A DNA stretch of 64,000 bases from Bacillaceae bacterium S4-13-56 (GCA_040191315.1 JAWJLM010000010.1:33928-97927), one strand, 5' to 3'. Shown: positions 44,818-54,322, counted from the stretch's first letter. Notes: generated from the sequence alone by a model not told the origin. Made by a program: numbers and translations.

Positions 44818-45053
44818 AGAAAAGCGCAAGCGTCCTTCGAAACAAGAAAATCACTTGTTTCTGCGAAGTAGCTCTAAGTAGCTTTCCGTACTCGGGGCAA
44901 AAGCTTCGAAGTTTATTCGATGAAGCTTTTTCGCTGGATCTAGACAATTTTTATCCTTTATCTTATTAGAAAACTTGGCATTCGCCAAGCCTTTGTGGCG
45001 AATGCCTTAGTTGCACTTATGCAGATAGGAAAGTTTTATACTTTCCTATCTGT
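44818..45053 (+). repeat. Repeat families A (copy 3) and C (copy 2) in tandem
   Basis: 44818-44950 runs from GAAAAGCGCAAGCGTCCTTC to CGCTGGATCTAGACAATTT, the complete family A element. It continues without a gap into the family C block (44966-45053) with hairpins GGCATTCGCCA/TGGCGAATGCC and CAGATAGGAAAG/CTTTCCTATCTG. Confidence 0.75.
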
Positions 45054-45056
45054 TAA

Positions 45057-45086
45057 AAAAAGATCCCTACAAATCGGGATCTTTTT
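45057..45086 (-). terminator. Terminator of the lipM-lipA operon
   Basis: AAAAAGATCCC pairs with GGGATCTTTTT around an eight-base loop, directly after the lipA stop on the minus strand. Confidence 0.88.
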
Positions 45087-45090
45087 CAAA

Positions 45091-46032
45091 CTATAAATGA
45101 TTTAATTTTTGTTGAGTTGTTTCCTCATAGCCTTTCATATACTTGATTCTTCGTTGTAAAGAGGTTTCATTGACCTGTTCGTCTGCATGATAAGAGGAAC
45201 GCACGAGAGGACCAGATTCACAGTGCTTAAAGCCTTTTTCAAGAGCAATCTCTTGAAGCTCCTTGAACTCATCAGGATGATAATATCTTTCTACTTTTAA
45301 ATGCTTCTTGGTAGGCTGTAGATACTGCCCAATAGTCATAATATCTACATCATGAGCCAATAAATCATCCATGGCTTGTAAAATCTCTTCTTTTGTCTCG
45401 CCTAAGCCGACCATTAGGCTAGATTTAGTAGGAAGGTTTGGAGCAACCTCTTTTACTCTCTTTAACAATTCTAATGAGCGGTCATATGTGGCTTTAGAAC
45501 GAACAGTTGGTGTCAAACGTCGAACTGTCTCAATATTATGGTTGAAAATATCAGGCCCTGCACCTAAAAGAGTACGTAAGCTCTCATAGTCACCCGCCAT
45601 ATCTGATGGGAGTACCTCCACTGTAGTACCTGGCATTCTTTTATGGATGGCACGAATGGTCTCAGCAAAAATGAAGGCTCCTCCATCTTTCAAATCATCC
45701 CTCGCTACTGCAGTCACGACCACATGTTTAAGTCCCATTAATTCTACTGATTCAGCAACCTTCTCTGGCTCTTGACGATCAAGTTCATTCGGAAGACCTG
45801 TTTTTACTGCACAGAAACGGCATCCTCTAGTGCATGTATCCCCTAGAATCATGAAAGTAGCTGTTTTTCTTTCACTCCAACATTCATGTAAGTTGGGACA
45901 CTTTGCTTCCTCACAGACAGTATTTAATCCCCGTTCCCTCATAATCTTCTTTAAATTATGGTAGGATTGGTTTGCATTAATCTTAATTTTTAACCATTCT
46001 GGTTTGCGTACATGTTCTTCTCTTTTTGCCAT
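45091..46032 (-). CDS. lipA: Lipoyl synthase
   Basis: A 313-residue radical-SAM enzyme that inserts two sulfurs into octanoyl groups on E2 and GcvH proteins. It has the auxiliary cluster motif [12 protein letters not shown] (near residue 40), the radical-SAM motif CTRGCRFC (near 67), and the C-terminal Ser of [16 protein letters not shown] 46032 is preferred over one two codons earlier, which touches the GAGGG site. It lies 13 bp after lipM, forming a compact lipoate synthesis operon. Confidence 0.96.
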   Translation of the reverse strand: MAKREEHVRKPEWLKIKINANQSYHNLKKIMRERGLNTVCEEAKCPNLHECWSERKTATFMILGDTCTRGCRFCAVKTGLPNELDRQEPEKVAESVELMGLKHVVVTAVARDDLKDGGAFIFAETIRAIHKRMPGTTVEVLPSDMAGDYESLRTLLGAGPDIFNHNIETVRRLTPTVRSKATYDRSLELLKRVKEVAPNLPTKSSLMVGLGETKEEILQAMDDLLAHDVDIMTIGQYLQPTKKHLKVERYYHPDEFKELQEIALEKGFKHCESGPLVRSSYHADEQVNETSLQRRIKYMKGYEETTQQKLNHL

Positions 46033-46045
46033 TCTCATCCCTCAC

Positions 46046-46864
46046 TTATCGATAATAGGTCCATTCATCATTTCCAAATTTCTTTTCTTCAAGGTCCCTT
46101 ACTTCCTCCAATTGCTTAGAGGATAGTGTATAAGGCTCTAAGTTTATATGTAACCCTTTCTCAAAACCCTTTTTAAAAGCCTTTTCTACATCCTCTATAG
46201 AAATTGGGTGATCAACCACCTCTTGGATAGCAACGGCTTTCTCCTTGAATGCTCTTCGAGACCGTTCTTTGATTTTATCATTAGGATAAATAAACAAATC
46301 AAAAAGTTTTTCGTCATCAAACTCGATGGGAATGGAACCATGCTGTAGAATGACTCCTTTTTGACGAGTTTGTGCACTTCCTGCAGCCTTTCTTCCTCCG
46401 ATCACCAATTCGTACCATGAAGGTTCTTCGAAACAGACAGCTGAACCGGTTTGATTCAGTTTCTCCTGTGGAATTGAAAATTCAGCTTCAATTCCGATCT
46501 CCTTATAACCCTCAAGTATTCCTTGGGAAAGAACACGATAAGCCTCTATTACTGATCTTGGCATATCTTGCCCCTGTTCTGCAACTACTACACTATATGT
46601 AAGCTCTTGATCATGTAAAACTGCACGACCCCCTGTTAATCTTCTAACAAAACCTAGGCCCTTTTCTCTTACTGCATCTAAGTCAATCTTATCTTTAATT
46701 TTTTGAAAATATCCGATAGATAAAGTTGCAGGATCCCATTGATAAAAGCGAATAGCAGGTGGAATTTCTCCTCTACTATGCCATGTAAGCAACATTTCAT
46801 CCAATGCCATATTAAAAGTTGGTGTACCTTTACCTGTATTTAAATATATCCATGTTTGATCCAT
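46046..46864 (-). CDS. lipM: Octanoyl-[GcvH]:protein N-octanoyltransferase LipM
   Basis: A 272-residue octanoyltransferase that moves octanoate from acyl carrier protein to GcvH, the entry step of lipoate synthesis in Bacillus. Very similar in layout to B. subtilis LipM: FNMALDEMLLTWHS at the start, RRLTGGRAVLHDQELTYSVV, catalytic Cys in GSAVCFEEPSWYELV (near 147), the GGRKAAGSAQTRQKGVILQH block, and DEWTYYR at the end. It is co-transcribed with lipA, which agrees with the role. ATG has AGAAAGAGGAGT upstream. Confidence 0.93.
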   Translation of the reverse strand: MDQTWIYLNTGKGTPTFNMALDEMLLTWHSRGEIPPAIRFYQWDPATLSIGYFQKIKDKIDLDAVREKGLGFVRRLTGGRAVLHDQELTYSVVVAEQGQDMPRSVIEAYRVLSQGILEGYKEIGIEAEFSIPQEKLNQTGSAVCFEEPSWYELVIGGRKAAGSAQTRQKGVILQHGSIPIEFDDEKLFDLFIYPNDKIKERSRRAFKEKAVAIQEVVDHPISIEDVEKAFKKGFEKGLHINLEPYTLSSKQLEEVRDLEEKKFGNDEWTYYR

Positions 46865-46976
46865 TCTACTCCTCTTTCTATCTCCTCAAAATTTCAACTA
46901 ATTATCTTAAATTACCCTGCTTAGGGTATACTAAAACCAACGATTAATCAACCAACCTGCTTCTTTTAAGCACTTT

Positions 46977-47007
46977 AATAAGCTCGCCTTCTATAGGCGA
47001 GCTTATT
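46977..47007 (-). terminator. Terminator after the TRAP permease gene
   Basis: AATAAGCTCGCC pairs with GGCGAGCTTATT around a seven-base loop. Located 31 bp after the permease stop on the minus strand. Confidence 0.8.
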
Positions 47008-47037
47008 AGTATACATCTTTTCTGTTTTACATCCGTT

Positions 47038-48747
47038 TTATTCAGTTGCTTCTTTTTGCACTCCTGATTCTTTTTTCTTTTGAGATAGAATCTGTAGAAC
47101 AAATAGAATTGCAAACGCTCCAATTCCAATTAAATCAGAATTCCCCTCAGGGTAAATAAGCATTAAACCCGTAATGATTGTAATGATTCTCTCTACCCAA
47201 TTTAATTTCCGGTACCAGTAACCAATCATTCCAGCTCCTATAGCTATCATACCGAGTATGGCCGTAAATAAGAGGAAAATAACTCCACTTGCTGTTACAT
47301 CAATCATCAATAGTTCTGGACTTAATACAAACATATAAGGAATAATATAGGCTGCAATAGCCAATTTTGAAGCATTCAATCCTGTTCTAATCGGTTCTCC
47401 ACCCGAAATAGCAGTTGCAGCAAAAGCCGCAAGTGCTACAGGAGGAGTGATATCCGCAACGATTCCAAAATAGAACACAAACATATGTGCAGCTAAGATT
47501 GGGATTGCAAATTGGAATTCAGTATTTAGCGCCAATATTGCCGGTAAAGCAATGGTTGATGTAATGATGTAGTTCGCTGTAGTCGGTGACCCCATTCCAA
47601 GGATTATAGAAGTAATCATGGTAAAGAATAAGGTTAAAAATAATAGTCCCGTTGGAGAATTTGTAATAGCATGTGCAAAGTCAACTAAGCTATTTCCTAA
47701 TTTTAAACCAAGCCCCGTCTTGGTAACTACTCCAACGATAATACCTGCACATGCAGTTGCAGCAGCAACTCCTAATGCGGATCTTGCTCCTCCTGTTAAT
47801 CCATGAAGAAGTTTAGTTAGAGAGAATTTATTGTCCACGATAAACATGTTGGTATCTTTTCTAAATAAGCTCACCAGGATTGTAATCAATATGCCGTAAA
47901 TTGCCGTTCTTTCAATACTAAATCCTTCAAACAAGAAATAAATGATCACGAATATAGGAAGCAATAAATAGATTTTTTTGAAAGTTTCTTTCCTATCTGG
48001 GATTTCCTCTTCTGATAATCCATGAAGCCCTAATCTTTTAGCTTCAAGGTGTGTCATAATCCAAATTCCTGCAAAATAAAGTAAAGCAGGAATGGTTGCT
48101 GCTTTAGCAATCTCCCAGTATCCAACCCCAGCAAATTCTATCATTAAGAAGGCAGCAGCACCCATAATTGGTGGCATTATTTGCCCTCCTGTAGAAGAAG
48201 CAGCTTCAACAGCTCCTGCAAAGTTTCGCTTGTAGCCTAGCTTTTTCATCATAGGAATAGTATATGAGCCCGTTGTTACTGTATTTGCAACAGAGCTACC
48301 AGATATCGTTCCATTTAGTGCACTGGAGAAGATAGCTACTTTTGCAGGTCCACCTACTCGTTTTCCAGCTATAGCAATAGCCAAATCATTAAAGTAAGCG
48401 CCAATTCCAGTTTGGACAAGAAAAGCACCAAATAATAGGAATAAGAAAATGTAAGTAGAAGATACTTGCAAAGGTGTTCCCAGAATACCTTCTGTTGTAA
48501 AGAACATCGTATTCACAATTTGGTTTAAACTTAAGCCCCTATGTGCCAACGTTCCTGGCATATATGGTCCATAGTATGCATAGAGCAGGAACAAAATCGC
48601 TATAATGGTTATCGGCAGACCTACAGCTCTTCTTGCGGCTTCAAGAACAAGAAGTATAGCAATGCCCCCAATTAGCAATTGTGCCTCAGTGATTCCTCCA
48701 ATTTGTTGAACAATGGTATCATAGTATACTGGCCAATAGCCAGTCAC
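47038..48747 (-). CDS. TRAP transporter fused permease, N-terminally truncated
   Basis: The remaining 569 residues carry the large (DctM-like) TRAP permease domain and part of the small one: about 14 helices, SALNGTISGSSVANTVTTGS, EAASSTGGQIMPPIMGAAAF, MGSPTTANYIITS and DITPPVALAAFAA. Fused TRAP permeases of the TAXI type normally run to about 640-660 residues. Here similarity extends in frame upstream to about 48785 (SVPWYDWVLVILSIIV) without a start and then runs into the 3' end of bacA. So about 80 N-terminal residues, the promoter and any binding-protein gene are missing. The GTG at 48747 is only the first formal start and has no ribosome-binding site. Probably non-functional. Confidence 0.8.
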   Translation of the reverse strand: MTGYWPVYYDTIVQQIGGITEAQLLIGGIAILLVLEAARRAVGLPITIIAILFLLYAYYGPYMPGTLAHRGLSLNQIVNTMFFTTEGILGTPLQVSSTYIFLFLLFGAFLVQTGIGAYFNDLAIAIAGKRVGGPAKVAIFSSALNGTISGSSVANTVTTGSYTIPMMKKLGYKRNFAGAVEAASSTGGQIMPPIMGAAAFLMIEFAGVGYWEIAKAATIPALLYFAGIWIMTHLEAKRLGLHGLSEEEIPDRKETFKKIYLLLPIFVIIYFLFEGFSIERTAIYGILITILVSLFRKDTNMFIVDNKFSLTKLLHGLTGGARSALGVAAATACAGIIVGVVTKTGLGLKLGNSLVDFAHAITNSPTGLLFLTLFFTMITSIILGMGSPTTANYIITSTIALPAILALNTEFQFAIPILAAHMFVFYFGIVADITPPVALAAFAATAISGGEPIRTGLNASKLAIAAYIIPYMFVLSPELLMIDVTASGVIFLLFTAILGMIAIGAGMIGYWYRKLNWVERIITIITGLMLIYPEGNSDLIGIGAFAILFVLQILSQKKKESGVQKEATE

Positions 48748-48775
48748 AATAATAGATAGAATAACCAGGACCCAA

Positions 48776-49609
48776 TCATACCAAGGAACACTTGCTAAAA
48801 AAACCGATGATTAATGCAAGAAGGATCCTGTATATAGCAAAAGGAGCTAATTTGATTTTATTAATAAGCTTTAGGAAAAACCTTATAGAAAGGAGTGCAA
48901 ATATAAAGGAACTAATGAAACCTGCTATAAAAAACGGCAAGGCATCCATTGAAAAATACTCCCAATTTTTAAACAAAGAGAGGGCGCTTGCCCCAAACAT
49001 GATAGGCACTGCCATAATAAACGTAAAATCCGCCGCTGCTCTATGGCTCATCCCTAAAATGACACCACCAGAAATAGTTGATCCCGACCTTGAAAATCCT
49101 GGCCATAAAGCAAAACATTGAAACAAACCAATCGTAAATGCTTGTTTATAACTAATTTGATCAACAGTCTGTATCTTTTGGTGACCTTTTGAGATTTTAT
49201 CAGCTATTAACATCAAAATAGCGCCAATTACTAGTCCTATTAAAACGGTTGTTGTAGAAAAAAGATACTCATCTATCACATCTTCAAACAAAACACCTAG
49301 GATACCAGCTGGCAGAAGTCCGACAATGACTTGAGAGAGTTTTAATCTAGGCTCAGCGTTTTCCTCTTTCTTTTTTCCGATTCCTAACAAATCCATAAAG
49401 CGACCCCAAAATATAATTACTACCGCTAAAATAGATCCTAGCTGAATAACAACTTTAAAGGTATTTGCAACATACTTTGTTAAAAAGTCCTCGGATTGTA
49501 GCCACATATCATCCACAATAATCATATGACCTGTGGAAGATACAGGAGCAAATTCTGTTAGACCTTCCACAAGTCCCAGTATTATTGCTTTCCATAATGA
49601 AAGATCCAT
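48776..49609 (-). CDS. uppP: Undecaprenyl-diphosphatase (BacA/UppP)
   Basis: A 277-residue membrane phosphatase that recycles undecaprenyl pyrophosphate for cell-wall synthesis and gives bacitracin tolerance. Both signature regions are present: GLVEGLTEFAPVSSTGHMII (residues 11-30, with Glu and the SSTGH) and WPGFSRSGSTISGGVILGMS (near 175). ATG 49609 has AAAGGAGAACTGGGG upstream. The last six residues (SKCSLV) come from a deletion junction with the TRAP gene after the run of seven T; the active site is unaffected. Confidence 0.92.
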   Translation of the reverse strand: MDLSLWKAIILGLVEGLTEFAPVSSTGHMIIVDDMWLQSEDFLTKYVANTFKVVIQLGSILAVVIIFWGRFMDLLGIGKKKEENAEPRLKLSQVIVGLLPAGILGVLFEDVIDEYLFSTTTVLIGLVIGAILMLIADKISKGHQKIQTVDQISYKQAFTIGLFQCFALWPGFSRSGSTISGGVILGMSHRAAADFTFIMAVPIMFGASALSLFKNWEYFSMDALPFFIAGFISSFIFALLSIRFFLKLINKIKLAPFAIYRILLALIIGFFSKCSLV

Positions 49610-49816
49610 TTTCCCCAGTTCTCCTTTATAACTAATTGTTTCCATTACTTCTCTATTAGTTATTTTCATATCAATTCATTATACCGATTTCAAGAGTAGT
49701 GTACACTAAAAATTGATACTATTTCACAAAACCTAATATCAGAAAAACTCTTTTCAAATTATAATAGAAGGGGAATACTATTACATAGTTATTTTGTTTA
49801 GAAATGAGGGAAGTCT

Positions 49817-51178
49817 ATGAACACTTTAGAAATGACAGAAAATGAAATTTCATTAGTCTTAATCCAATCATTGAAAGACGGGAAAAAGAAAGCCTTTCAA
49901 GAAATTATAGAGGAGCTACAGCCATATGATATCGCTCAGCAATATTTATCCATTCCAAATAAGCATCGAAATAAATTCCTTCTATATTTAACTACAGATG
50001 AATTAGCAGAGTTTATACAAGAATTAGAAAAAGAGGATCAACTAGAGGTTATACATAAATTAGGCGTTGAAAAGTCCACAAAAGTTTTAGATTTAATGGA
50101 GAATGATGACCTTGCTACACTACTTACGGATTTAGATCCCGAAAAGATCGAAGAACTGCTATCCGAGATGAATAAAGAGGAATCTGAGGTCGTCCAAAAT
50201 CTTATGAACTACCCAACAGAATCTGCCGGACGAATGATGACGAACCGTTATGTTTGGATTCCTCAATCATATACCGTTAGAGAGGCCGTGGATAAGCTTA
50301 AGCATTTTGCAGAGCTTGCCGAGTATTTGAATTATTTGTATGTGATAGATCAAGAGAAAAAACTAGTCGGAGTAGTCTCTTACAAAGATTTACTTCTAGG
50401 TGACCTACATGAAAAAATCGAAGATATTATGTATAGCCGTATAGTAAAAGTTGATGTCTATACAGACCAAGAAGAAGTAGCCAAACTGATTAGTCGATAT
50501 GACTTTGTATCTATACCAGTTATTGAAGAAGATCAAACACTAGTTGGAGTTATCACAGTCGATGATATTATCGATGTTGTCATTCAAGAAGCTAATGAAG
50601 ACATAGAAAAATTATCTGCATCTGGTAAAGCAATTGATTTTAACACAAAGCCCCTAGTTGCAGCATACCGGCGTCTCCCATGGCTTATACTACTGCTTTT
50701 TATTGGACTTGTTTCTGGAAGTATAATAGATAGTTTTTCAAATACTTTGGATCAAGTAATTGCACTTACTTTCTTCATGCCAATGATTGCGGGTATGACA
50801 GGAAACACAGGTACACAATCACTAGCTGTTGTAGTAAGAGGACTAGTATCAGAGGACCTAGACTACAAACAAGTTATGAAGTTAATTTCTCGAGAACTTT
50901 GGGTGGGTATCATCATTGGTATAACCTGTAGCATTATGATTGCGATTATTGCATTAGTATGGCAAAACAGTCTTACCTTGGGCTTAGTGGTAGGAAGTTC
51001 GCTGCTCTTAACTCTTATCATTGGAACACTGGCAGGTACAATAATCCCGCTAATCCTATACAAGTTAAATGTAGATCCAGCTGTTGCTTCTGGCCCATTT
51101 ATTACAACAATTAATGATATTCTTTCCTTATTAATATACTTTGGAATTGCTACAACTTTTTTATCAAAATTACTTTAA
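49817..51178 (+). CDS. mgtE: Magnesium transporter MgtE
   Basis: A 453-residue magnesium channel. It has the N-terminal superhelical domain (residues 15-130), two CBS domains (about 135-255; YVIDQEKKLVGVVSYKDLLL and LVGVITVDDIIDVV), a connecting helix, and five C-terminal helices with FFMPMIAGMTGNTGTQSLAV and FITTINDILSLLIYFG lining the pore. The N and CBS domains gate the channel by internal magnesium. ATG has AATGAGGGAAG upstream. No M-box-type riboswitch fits in the 150-bp leader. Confidence 0.94.
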   Translation: MNTLEMTENEISLVLIQSLKDGKKKAFQEIIEELQPYDIAQQYLSIPNKHRNKFLLYLTTDELAEFIQELEKEDQLEVIHKLGVEKSTKVLDLMENDDLATLLTDLDPEKIEELLSEMNKEESEVVQNLMNYPTESAGRMMTNRYVWIPQSYTVREAVDKLKHFAELAEYLNYLYVIDQEKKLVGVVSYKDLLLGDLHEKIEDIMYSRIVKVDVYTDQEEVAKLISRYDFVSIPVIEEDQTLVGVITVDDIIDVVIQEANEDIEKLSASGKAIDFNTKPLVAAYRRLPWLILLLFIGLVSGSIIDSFSNTLDQVIALTFFMPMIAGMTGNTGTQSLAVVVRGLVSEDLDYKQVMKLISRELWVGIIIGITCSIMIAIIALVWQNSLTLGLVVGSSLLLTLIIGTLAGTIIPLILYKLNVDPAVASGPFITTINDILSLLIYFGIATTFLSKLL

Positions 51179-51196
51179 AAGTCAAAATCGAAACTA

Positions 51197-51227
51197 GAAG
51201 AACGGAAGTTTGCCCTGTTCTTTTTTA
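51197..51227 (+). terminator. Terminator of mgtE
   Basis: AAGAACGG and CCTGTTCTT form a short stem with one mismatch, followed by TTTTTT. Confidence 0.6.
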
Positions 51228-51250
51228 TAGTATTAGAATTTATTCAGCAT

Positions 51251-51326
51251 GAAGCTACTGAGAGCTACTTCGCAGAAACAAGTGCTTTTCTTGTTTCGAG
51301 GGGCGCTTGCGCTTTTCTTATTCATT
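51251..51326 (-). repeat. Repeat family A, partial copy 4
   Basis: Minus strand begins GAAAAGCGCAAGCGCCCCTC and has the GAAACAAG/CTTGTTTC hairpin and CTGCGAAGTAGCT, but the right end (GCTGGAGCTAGACAA) is missing. Confidence 0.65.
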
Positions 51327-51803
51327 TTTAATTATTTCCAGGGAAATATGATAAAAACCGACATGGTCTGTCGATTTCCTATAATAATCATAATTTTATT
51401 ATTGCAATTTGAAATATATACTGATAATATTGAGGAGCATTAAATGGAAGGCTAATCACATGGGTCTTTCCAGCAGATAATTTTGACCACTCCCAAAAGA
51501 GAGTTAAGGCCATACGGACAGCCGGGTCAAATGCCGATTTTGGCAACTTAGTTGCCTTATTGATTGAGTTAAAAGCTCAAATTTTATAAGTTGGTTACTT
51601 TACAACCAGTGCATAATCTGCACATCAACTTGTGAAACGGTCAATAAGAGTAGTAAAAGTAAATTATTTGCTATATAGACTCTGATCCTAGCATGATATT
51701 TTATCATATCTAAAAGCCTCCTCCATGTAAGTATGTTTGTTGTATAAGTTTTACACTTTGTTACATACCATGGTCTTGTTATGCTTTTTAATGATGATAT
51801 CAG
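51327..51803. other. Intergenic, no gene recognised
   Basis: About 480 bases without a supported gene. The stretch 51470-51600, with the imperfect repeats GATTTTGGCAACTTAG and TTGCCTTATTGA, could be a mobile-element end, but no transposase or paired terminal repeat was found. Confidence 0.4.
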
Positions 51804-51848
51804 AAGCAAGTGTTGATACGCAGATAAGCGTTTTACACTTGCTTTTTT
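51804..51848 (+). terminator. Strong terminator/attenuator upstream of the polyamine genes
   Basis: AAGCAAGTGT pairs perfectly with ACACTTGCTT around a 21-base loop, followed by TTTT. No gene ends nearby on the plus strand, and it lies about 95 bp before the dehydrogenase start, so it may be a leader attenuator. A second hairpin (TGACGTC/GACGTCA) lies at 51881-51903. Confidence 0.6.
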
Positions 51849-51942
51849 GTGTTATACAGTGTTAGAAGGATTTTGACCAAAAGTGACGTCTCGGAGTTCG
51901 ACGTCAACGGAATTCCAAATCCATAATGAAGGAGATAGAAGA

Positions 51943-53181
51943 ATGGGAAAAGCACTTATTATCGGTTGTGGAGGCGTGGCTCAGGTAGCCATCCACAAAT
52001 GTGTTCAGAACAGTGATGTTTTTGAAGAGATTTGCATCGCAAGTCGTACAAAGTCGAAATGTGATGATTTAAAAGCAAAGTTAGATGGTGGGAAGACTAA
52101 AATTACCACCGCTCAAGTTAATGCTAATCATGTGGACGAGCTAATTGCATTAATTGAAGAAGTAAAACCCGATGTTGTCATGAATCTTGCTTTACCGTAT
52201 CAAGATCTAACAATTATGGATGCTTGCTTAGCAACAAAGACAAATTACTTAGATACTGCAAATTATGAACCAGAAGATACGGCAAAGTTTGAATACAGAT
52301 GGCAATGGGACTATCGTGAACGCTTTGAAAAGGCTGGAATTACAGCACTACTTGGAAGTGGCTTCGATCCAGGAGTAACTGGTGTGTTCTCTGCACATGC
52401 TCTTAAACATCATTTCGATGAAATTGAATATATTGATATATTGGACTGTAACGCAGGGGATCATGGATATCCTTTCGCTACAAACTTTAATCCCGAAATC
52501 AATATCCGTGAAGTTTCTGCAAACGGAAGATACTGGGAAGAAGGAAATTGGGTGGAAACTGAACCTATGGAAATCAAGCGAGTATATGATTTCCCTGAGG
52601 TTGGGGAAAGAGATATGTACCTACTTTATCATGAAGAGCTTGAGTCCCTTACTCAAAACATTCCAGGTCTTAAACGCATCCGTTTTTTCATGACCTTTGG
52701 ACAAAGCTATCTCACACACCTGAAGTGTCTTGAAAATGTTGGGATGACTTCTATAGAGCCTGTTGAATTTGAAGGAAAACAAATCGTTCCCCTTCAATTC
52801 TTGAAAGCTCTATTACCAGACCCATCATCTCTTGGCCCTAGAACAGTTGGTAAAACAAATATCGGATGTATTTTTCAAGGAAAAAAAGATGGAAAAGACA
52901 AAACTTATTATGTTTACAATGTATGTGATCATCAAGAATGTTATAGAGAAGTTGGTTCACAGGCAGTTGCCTATACCACAGGCATACCAGCGATGATCGG
53001 CGCCATGATGCTGATGACTGGAAAATGGAATAAGCCAGGAGTTTATAATATTGAAGAATTCGATCCAGATCCATTTATGGAAGCTTTAAATAAGTGGGGA
53101 CTACCTTGGAAAGAAGACTTTAATCCAGAGTTGGTGTCTGAAACCCCTGAAAAAAAACCAAATACGGAGTCTGTTTTTTAA
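51943..53181 (+). CDS. Carboxynorspermidine dehydrogenase (CANSDH)
   Basis: A 412-residue NADPH-dependent enzyme of the saccharopine dehydrogenase family that condenses an aspartate semialdehyde with putrescine or diaminopropane. It has a Rossmann start GKALIIGCGGVAQVAIHKCV, ALPYQDLTIMDACLATKTNY, LLGSGFDPGVTGVFSAHALK and DCNAGDHGYPFATNFNPEIN, which match CANSDH and not lysine-forming relatives. ATG 51943 follows GAAGGAGATAGAAG. The next gene, two bases downstream, is the matching decarboxylase, so this is the first step of the carboxyspermidine route. It uses L-aspartate semialdehyde in place of decarboxylated SAM. Confidence 0.9.
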   Translation: MGKALIIGCGGVAQVAIHKCVQNSDVFEEICIASRTKSKCDDLKAKLDGGKTKITTAQVNANHVDELIALIEEVKPDVVMNLALPYQDLTIMDACLATKTNYLDTANYEPEDTAKFEYRWQWDYRERFEKAGITALLGSGFDPGVTGVFSAHALKHHFDEIEYIDILDCNAGDHGYPFATNFNPEINIREVSANGRYWEEGNWVETEPMEIKRVYDFPEVGERDMYLLYHEELESLTQNIPGLKRIRFFMTFGQSYLTHLKCLENVGMTSIEPVEFEGKQIVPLQFLKALLPDPSSLGPRTVGKTNIGCIFQGKKDGKDKTYYVYNVCDHQECYREVGSQAVAYTTGIPAMIGAMMLMTGKWNKPGVYNIEEFDPDPFMEALNKWGLPWKEDFNPELVSETPEKKPNTESVF

Positions 53182-53182
53182 C

Positions 53183-54310
53183 ATGAATTTTAAAGAACTT
53201 CCAACCCCCTGTTATGTAGTAGACGAAAATCTATTAGAGAAAAATCTTAAAATCCTGAATAGCGTCATGGAGCGAACAGGATGTAAGATTGTATTGGCCC
53301 AAAAAGCATTTTCCATGTTTACAATGTATCCATTGATTGGAAAATATTTGAGCGGTACAACAGCCAGTGGTTTATATGAAGCTCGTCTAGGATATGAGGA
53401 AATGGGTAAAGAAAATCATGTCTTTGCACCAGCCTACCGTGAAGATGAAATTGATGAGATTATTTCGATTTGTGATCATATTATTTTTAATTCCTTTTCA
53501 CAAATAGAAAAGTTTAAGGACAAAGCTCTTCAAGCTGGAAAGAAAATAGGATTGCGCATTAACCCTGAAAGATCTACTCAAATAGGTCATGCCATTTATG
53601 ATCCGTGTGCACCAGGTTCGAGATTTGGTGTGACAATTGAAAATTTCCTTCCAGAACAATTAGAGGGGATTTCAGGGCTTCATTTTCATACTCTTTGCCA
53701 ACAAAACGCTGATGATTTAGATACTACCTTAAAAGCAGTAGAAGAAAAGTTTGGTCCTTACCTTTCCCAAATGGAATGGATCAACTTTGGCGGAGGACAT
53801 CATATCACGAGAGAGGATTATGATATTCCTTTACTTGAATCCTGTATAAAAAGAATGCAAGATAAATATGGACTAGAAGTATATCTCGAGCCAGGAGAAG
53901 CTGTTGCTCTTAATGCAGGTTATCTTGTAACTACTGTTTTAGACACCATGAAAAATGGAATGGATATTGCTATTCTTGACACCTCTGCCTCTTGTCATAT
54001 GCCTGACGTACTGGAAATGCCTTATAGACCTCCTTTGTTAGGTTCTGGGGAAGTAGGAGAGAAAGCATATACTTATCGACTTGGTGGACAAACCTGCCTT
54101 GCTGGTGATTTTATTGGGGACTATTCCTTCGATCAGCCACTGAAGTATGGTGATCGTTTAGTTTTTGGGGATATGGCTATCTACACGATGGTGAAAAACA
54201 CAACGTTTAACGGTATGCCTCTTCCAGCTATTGCAATTCAGGATAAAGAGGGTAACTGTGAAGTTGTTCGTGAATTTGGTTACCAGGACTTTAAAATGCG
54301 CTTAGCATAA
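53183..54310 (+). CDS. nspC: Carboxynorspermidine/carboxyspermidine decarboxylase
   Basis: A 375-residue PLP enzyme with the alanine-racemase barrel fold. The PLP Lys is in IVLAQKAFSMF (near 41), the His and Gly-rich phosphate loop are in INFGGGHHITREDYD (near 200), and the active-site Cys is in DTSASCHMPDVLEMPYRPP (near 273). It decarboxylates carboxyspermidine (or carboxynorspermidine) to spermidine (or norspermidine). Separated by one base from the dehydrogenase stop, so translation is coupled. Confidence 0.93.
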   Translation: MNFKELPTPCYVVDENLLEKNLKILNSVMERTGCKIVLAQKAFSMFTMYPLIGKYLSGTTASGLYEARLGYEEMGKENHVFAPAYREDEIDEIISICDHIIFNSFSQIEKFKDKALQAGKKIGLRINPERSTQIGHAIYDPCAPGSRFGVTIENFLPEQLEGISGLHFHTLCQQNADDLDTTLKAVEEKFGPYLSQMEWINFGGGHHITREDYDIPLLESCIKRMQDKYGLEVYLEPGEAVALNAGYLVTTVLDTMKNGMDIAILDTSASCHMPDVLEMPYRPPLLGSGEVGEKAYTYRLGGQTCLAGDFIGDYSFDQPLKYGDRLVFGDMAIYTMVKNTTFNGMPLPAIAIQDKEGNCEVVREFGYQDFKMRLA

Positions 54311-54322
54311 TATTAATGATTG

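Noticed and set aside
49670..49816. Possible magnesium riboswitch before mgtE
   Set aside because: The leader is under 150 bases and lacks the conserved M-box helices or a terminator.
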